A stretch of 64,000 nucleotides of DNA from Paenibacillus pinistramenti (GTDB lineage: Bacteria; Bacillota; Bacilli; Paenibacillales; Paenibacillaceae), in NCBI RefSeq assembly GCF_005869875.1, contig NZ_VAWG01000013.1, positions 45,078 to 109,077 of the forward strand, written 5' to 3'. This document shows, one piece after another, positions 61,173 to 64,000 of the stretch (positions are counted from its first letter, which is position 1; each line of letters begins with the position of its first letter). A model generated the notes under the pieces. The model did not search any database. It was not told where the DNA came from and worked only from the letters and a program-made list of their open reading frames with translations. Made by a program: the position numbers and the translations under genes.

Positions 61173-63542
61173 ATGATGACCGGCTGGCTGTATTTACTTT
61201 CTTTTCTTTGTTATCTTGTCCCTATCTTTTTTTTCTTCTATATAGCTGTTGAGGTTGGGATCCGCGACCGTACGGTGCTGAACAAGCTTGCTTCTTATCT
61301 TTTTTACTCGATCATGCTGTTGTTTTTCTCTGACTTTCTTGTGAATGTAGTTTTAGAAGCTTATATCGGGGTTATTACGGTCTGGCTGAAGCTTATTCCG
61401 ACCTTTTTTCTCATGTCTTTCGCTATACATATCACCATTCGCATGACGGAACGATTCGCGGATTGGTCACGTAAACGCACGATTATCTGCAGTTACCTGC
61501 CTGTCTTTTTTTCGATTTTCTATATTGTTCCTTCTAAATTTGTATATATAACCTTTACTGAAAGAGGAGCCTGGAAAGATACACTCCTTAGTCCGGCGGC
61601 GTTTCTGATCGAGATCCTTCCGGCCTTTTATACGCTGGCTGCCTGTGTTTATTTTCTGTACTGCGGAATGCGGTATGTCAATAACAACAGCCTGCCTCAA
61701 AAGCGCAAACAAATTTACCTGATCCTGAGAGCTTTCATATGCGGCGGGGTTCTGTGCATCAGTCTGGCGTATTTTAATCATTATTTGGTTACATCAGATA
61801 GATTCGATATGCCCGAGCCTAGTACGCTTGGACTGCTTTTATTTGCGATAATGATCCGGTATGCAATGACCCGATATGAATTCCTGCCTTCCATTGAGCG
61901 AAAATATAAGGTTCTATATGACCGCTCGCCGGTTTCCATTGTGCTTCTGAATCAGCAGAGAGAAATCGTTGAGGCGAATTCAGCCTCCCTGGCCTTGTTC
62001 GGGATGACTAAATCTCAATTTATTCACACCCGCTTTGAGGAGCTTGTCAGTCCCTGTAAGGAGACAGCTTCAACAGCCGGAGATACCAAGGAAGAAATTT
62101 GGGCAACTGCAGTCCCGGGGAGAGAACAGCGGATTCTCCAAGTCGTACGGGAACGGATCGTGAATGCGGGAGAGCAGTTCGAGTATGTCCTCATGTGGGA
62201 TATAACCAGCGGCGTTAAGGCCAGTGAACGTATCACTTATATGGCTTATCATGACTCGCTTACGGGACTGGCCAACCGGAGAAAGTTTCAAGAAGCTCTT
62301 TCCGAGCTCGTGCTGTCAGCGGATATGGACGGGGAGAACGTCAGCCTGCTGCTCATGGACCTGGACGGCTTCAAAGAGATTAATGATACACACGGTCACC
62401 CTGTCGGGGATGCGCTTCTGGTGCATGTCGGCCGGATTCTGACGAGCAAAGCGTTATCGGCACAAGTAATATCCCGCTTGGGCGGGGATGAATTTGCCCT
62501 GCTGTATAAGGGCACCGACACCGAAACATCAATTGCTGCGGCGGCTTCGGCTATCCTTGAGGGTTTAAGAGAGCCGTTCATTCATATGGAGGAATCCTTT
62601 GTGATTTCGGCCAGTATTGGAATCTGCATCTTCCCGCAGTATGGTTCTAACCCCGAACAGCTGCTGCAGTTCGCTGATTTAGCGATGTATGAGGCAAAAC
62701 GGAACGGGCGGAACCAGTTCTTCATTTTTAACGATAAGCTGCAGAAGAAGGCGGAACACGCCTATTATATGGAAAAGGAAATCTCAGCTGCACTCAAACA
62801 GAACGATTTTGTTCTCTATTTCCAGCCGCAAATCCATCTCAAGACCGGCAAAGTCTGGGGAGTGGAGGCCTTGATTCGCTGGATTGATCCGAATGGAGCA
62901 GTCATTCCTCCTTCTGAATTTATTCCGATTGCCGAGGAAACAGGCTTGATTGTACCTTTGGGAAAATGGGTCCTGGAACAGGCCTGCCGTACAGGCCGGT
63001 TATGGCTGGATTCGGGAAGGCAAACCTTTCCGATATCCATTAATGTGTCCAATAAGGAATTAGCGGTATGTGATTATCTGCGGAGTCTTGAAGCGGTTCT
63101 TTCAAAGACGGGGTATCCGCCCGGCATGCTTCAGCTGGAAATGACGGAGACGGTAGATATTGAGCAGCAGGAAGACCAGCAGTTAAAGCTCTTTATGGCG
63201 ATAGAACAAATGGGAATCCAAATCGCCATTGACGATTTTGGCACCGGATATGCCACCTTCTCAATGATTCAAAATTTACCGTTTCAGATCTTTAAGATCG
63301 ATAAATCTTTAATTGATGGAATTGGCGTCAATCCCAAGGTCCGCAGTATTGTTGAAGCTATAATTGCTATGGCACACAGCCTGGATCAGGAGGTTGTGGC
63401 TGAAGGAGTGGAAACCAAAGAACAGATTGATATCCTTCGTTCTCTAGGGTGTGATGTCGTTCAAGGTTACTATTATAGTCAGCCTTTGCCTGCGAACCGG
63501 CTGTTAGCCTGGATCGACAGCCGATCAGTTAGAAGCCATTGA
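61173..63542 (+). CDS. Membrane PAS-GGDEF-EAL protein (cyclic di-GMP turnover)
   Basis: A 789-residue protein with an N-terminal block of about seven helices (about 5-230; LSFLCYLVPIFFFFYIAVEV and so on), resembling the 7TM/histidine-kinase N-terminal sensor, a PAS domain (about 245-350, YDRSPVSIVLLNQQREIVEA), GGDEF (G437-F441, RLGGDEFALLY) and EAL (E565-L567 in GVEALIRW, with DDFGTGYATF and VVAEGVETKEQ). Both signatures look intact, so it could make or break cyclic di-GMP. ATG 61173 follows AGAGAGGTG; GTG 61161 belongs to that ribosome site. Confidence 0.93.
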   Translation: MMTGWLYLLSFLCYLVPIFFFFYIAVEVGIRDRTVLNKLASYLFYSIMLLFFSDFLVNVVLEAYIGVITVWLKLIPTFFLMSFAIHITIRMTERFADWSRKRTIICSYLPVFFSIFYIVPSKFVYITFTERGAWKDTLLSPAAFLIEILPAFYTLAACVYFLYCGMRYVNNNSLPQKRKQIYLILRAFICGGVLCISLAYFNHYLVTSDRFDMPEPSTLGLLLFAIMIRYAMTRYEFLPSIERKYKVLYDRSPVSIVLLNQQREIVEANSASLALFGMTKSQFIHTRFEELVSPCKETASTAGDTKEEIWATAVPGREQRILQVVRERIVNAGEQFEYVLMWDITSGVKASERITYMAYHDSLTGLANRRKFQEALSELVLSADMDGENVSLLLMDLDGFKEINDTHGHPVGDALLVHVGRILTSKALSAQVISRLGGDEFALLYKGTDTETSIAAAASAILEGLREPFIHMEESFVISASIGICIFPQYGSNPEQLLQFADLAMYEAKRNGRNQFFIFNDKLQKKAEHAYYMEKEISAALKQNDFVLYFQPQIHLKTGKVWGVEALIRWIDPNGAVIPPSEFIPIAEETGLIVPLGKWVLEQACRTGRLWLDSGRQTFPISINVSNKELAVCDYLRSLEAVLSKTGYPPGMLQLEMTETVDIEQQEDQQLKLFMAIEQMGIQIAIDDFGTGYATFSMIQNLPFQIFKIDKSLIDGIGVNPKVRSIVEAIIAMAHSLDQEVVAEGVETKEQIDILRSLGCDVVQGYYYSQPLPANRLLAWIDSRSVRSH

Positions 63543-63607
63543 GCGGCCTGAATGCCAACACATTCCGGCCACAAAGCTCAGCCTTATAAAGTCAAACTAA
63601 TCCTTGC

Positions 63608-63643
63608 ACTCTTGGACTTTTGTTTAAGTCTAAGAGTTTTTTT
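63608..63643 (+). terminator. Terminator of the GGDEF-EAL gene
   Basis: ACTCTTGGACTT (63608-63619) and AAGTCTAAGAGT (63626-63637) with a TTGTTT loop and seven T. Confidence 0.88.
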
Positions 63644-63720
63644 GTTAAGTTTTATTATTAAGTACACCTTATTAGTCCTCATTAGTCTTCTCCAGTATTG
63701 TTAAAGAAAAAAATTATCGC

Positions 63721-63749
63721 TTGCATGTATGCTTAAAAAAGGGTATAGT
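63721..63749 (+). promoter_or_regulatory. rRNA promoter P1
   Basis: TTGCAT at 63721-63726, 17 bases, TATAGT at 63744-63749, in an A/T-rich setting. Confidence 0.68.
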
Positions 63750-63804
63750 AATAGTCCGGTCGCTGAATCAAATAAATGACTGGCTGTCTGGTAAAAGTTT
63801 CAAC

Positions 63805-63834
63805 TTGCAAATAGGACAGGAAGTATGTTATATT
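63805..63834 (+). promoter_or_regulatory. rRNA promoter P2
   Basis: TTGCAA at 63805-63810, 18 bases, TATATT at 63829-63834 (or TTATAT with 17). It lies 84 bases after P1. The transcript would begin near 63841 with a small hairpin CGCCGC/GCGGTG. Confidence 0.68.
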
Positions 63835-63877
63835 ATAAAAGTCGCCGCTGAGATGCGGTGAAGAACAAAAGTGAACT

Positions 63878-63931
63878 TGATCTTTGAAAACTGAACAACG
63901 AGTGAGAAATAAACAACGAGTAACAACTCGT
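63878..63931 (+). promoter_or_regulatory. rRNA leader with boxA-like element and hairpin
   Basis: TGATCTTTGAAAACTGAAC at 63878-63896 is the conserved leader motif found before 16S and 23S genes in Bacillales. ACGAGT (63916-63921) and ACTCGT (63926-63931) form a six-pair hairpin just after it, a likely processing or antitermination element. Confidence 0.65.
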
Positions 63932-63959
63932 CAGATTCAAAATGAGCTACAAACTTTAC

Positions 63960-64000
63960 TTTTATGGAGAGTTTGATCCTGGCTCAGGACGAACGCTGGC
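63960..64000 (+). rRNA. 16S rRNA, first about 41 bases
   Basis: TTTATGGAGAGTTTGATCCT followed by GGCTCAGGACGAACGCTGGC is the universal 5' end of bacterial 16S rRNA, including the 27F primer site. The gene continues past the right edge; the exact first base is uncertain by a few positions. Confidence 0.97.

Larger units (their letters stand above)
63543..63959. other. Upstream control region of the rRNA operon
   Basis: This stretch of about 417 bases carries the terminator of the GGDEF-EAL gene, two tandem promoters, and the rRNA leader with a boxA-like segment and a small hairpin. No open frame of note. Confidence 0.85.

Overview
The window reads as a chromosomal segment of a low-to-medium GC Gram-positive endospore former, most likely a Paenibacillus or close relative. 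This rests on strong AGGAGG-type ribosome sites with some TTG/GTG starts, a Bacillus-like ruvX–DUF1292–mltG–trhP1–trhP2–pbpI order, a GlcT/PtsG/HPr/EI block, a Spo0E-type phosphatase, and a 16S rRNA start preceded by the usual Bacillales leader. Genus is inference; no sequence search was run. I saw no insertion sequence, prophage, CRISPR array or tRNA.

Layout. 1–10 kb: 3' end of ruvX, two tandem DUF1292 proteins, mltG, the two tRNA-hydroxylation U32 proteins (the methyltransferase trmR, between mltG and trhP1 in B. subtilis, is missing), a chemoreceptor with a sigma-D-like promoter, a class B penicillin-binding protein and a polysaccharide deacetylase. 10–17 kb: ilvD, a KGG-repeat stress protein and a membrane acyltransferase on the minus strand, then a HAD phosphatase overlapping a sirtuin, and an aldo/keto reductase. 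17–26 kb: an AraC regulator divergent from galK-galE-galT, an iron alcohol dehydrogenase, and an NfeD/flotillin pair behind a sigma-W-like promoter. 25–31 kb: glcT, a RAT/terminator switch, ptsG, ptsH, ptsI, then rplY.

31.8–36.5 kb holds a giant protein of about 1,476 residues. About 126 decapeptide units run without a single indel and end in a 92-residue C-terminal domain of WIAG-tail type; a sigma-K-like promoter may place it in late sporulation. 36.5–42.7 kb holds a BdbD/BdbC thiol oxidase pair, small and lipoprotein genes, and the most notable locus: an XRE-TPR (RRNPP-type) regulator overlapped at its 3' end by a 34-codon secreted propeptide gene, followed by four phased 12-bp ATTAATT repeats and a Spo0E-like phosphatase. 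The propeptide and phosphatase genes are very short. Together they look like a peptide quorum-sensing module tied to sporulation control.

42.8–46.5 kb: two DUF445 membrane proteins and the exoribonuclease YhaM. 46.5–58 kb: an AEC transporter, then a beta-1,2-glucan (sophorooligosaccharide) operon: binding protein, two permeases, LacI repressor, GH3 beta-glucosidase and a GH94 1,2-beta-oligoglucan phosphorylase. Four GAAACGTTTC operators flank the operon's two transcription starts. 58–64 kb: a Gfo/Idh oxidoreductase, moaA, a small unknown gene, a membrane PAS-GGDEF-EAL protein, and tandem rRNA promoters leading into the first 41 bases of a 16S rRNA gene.
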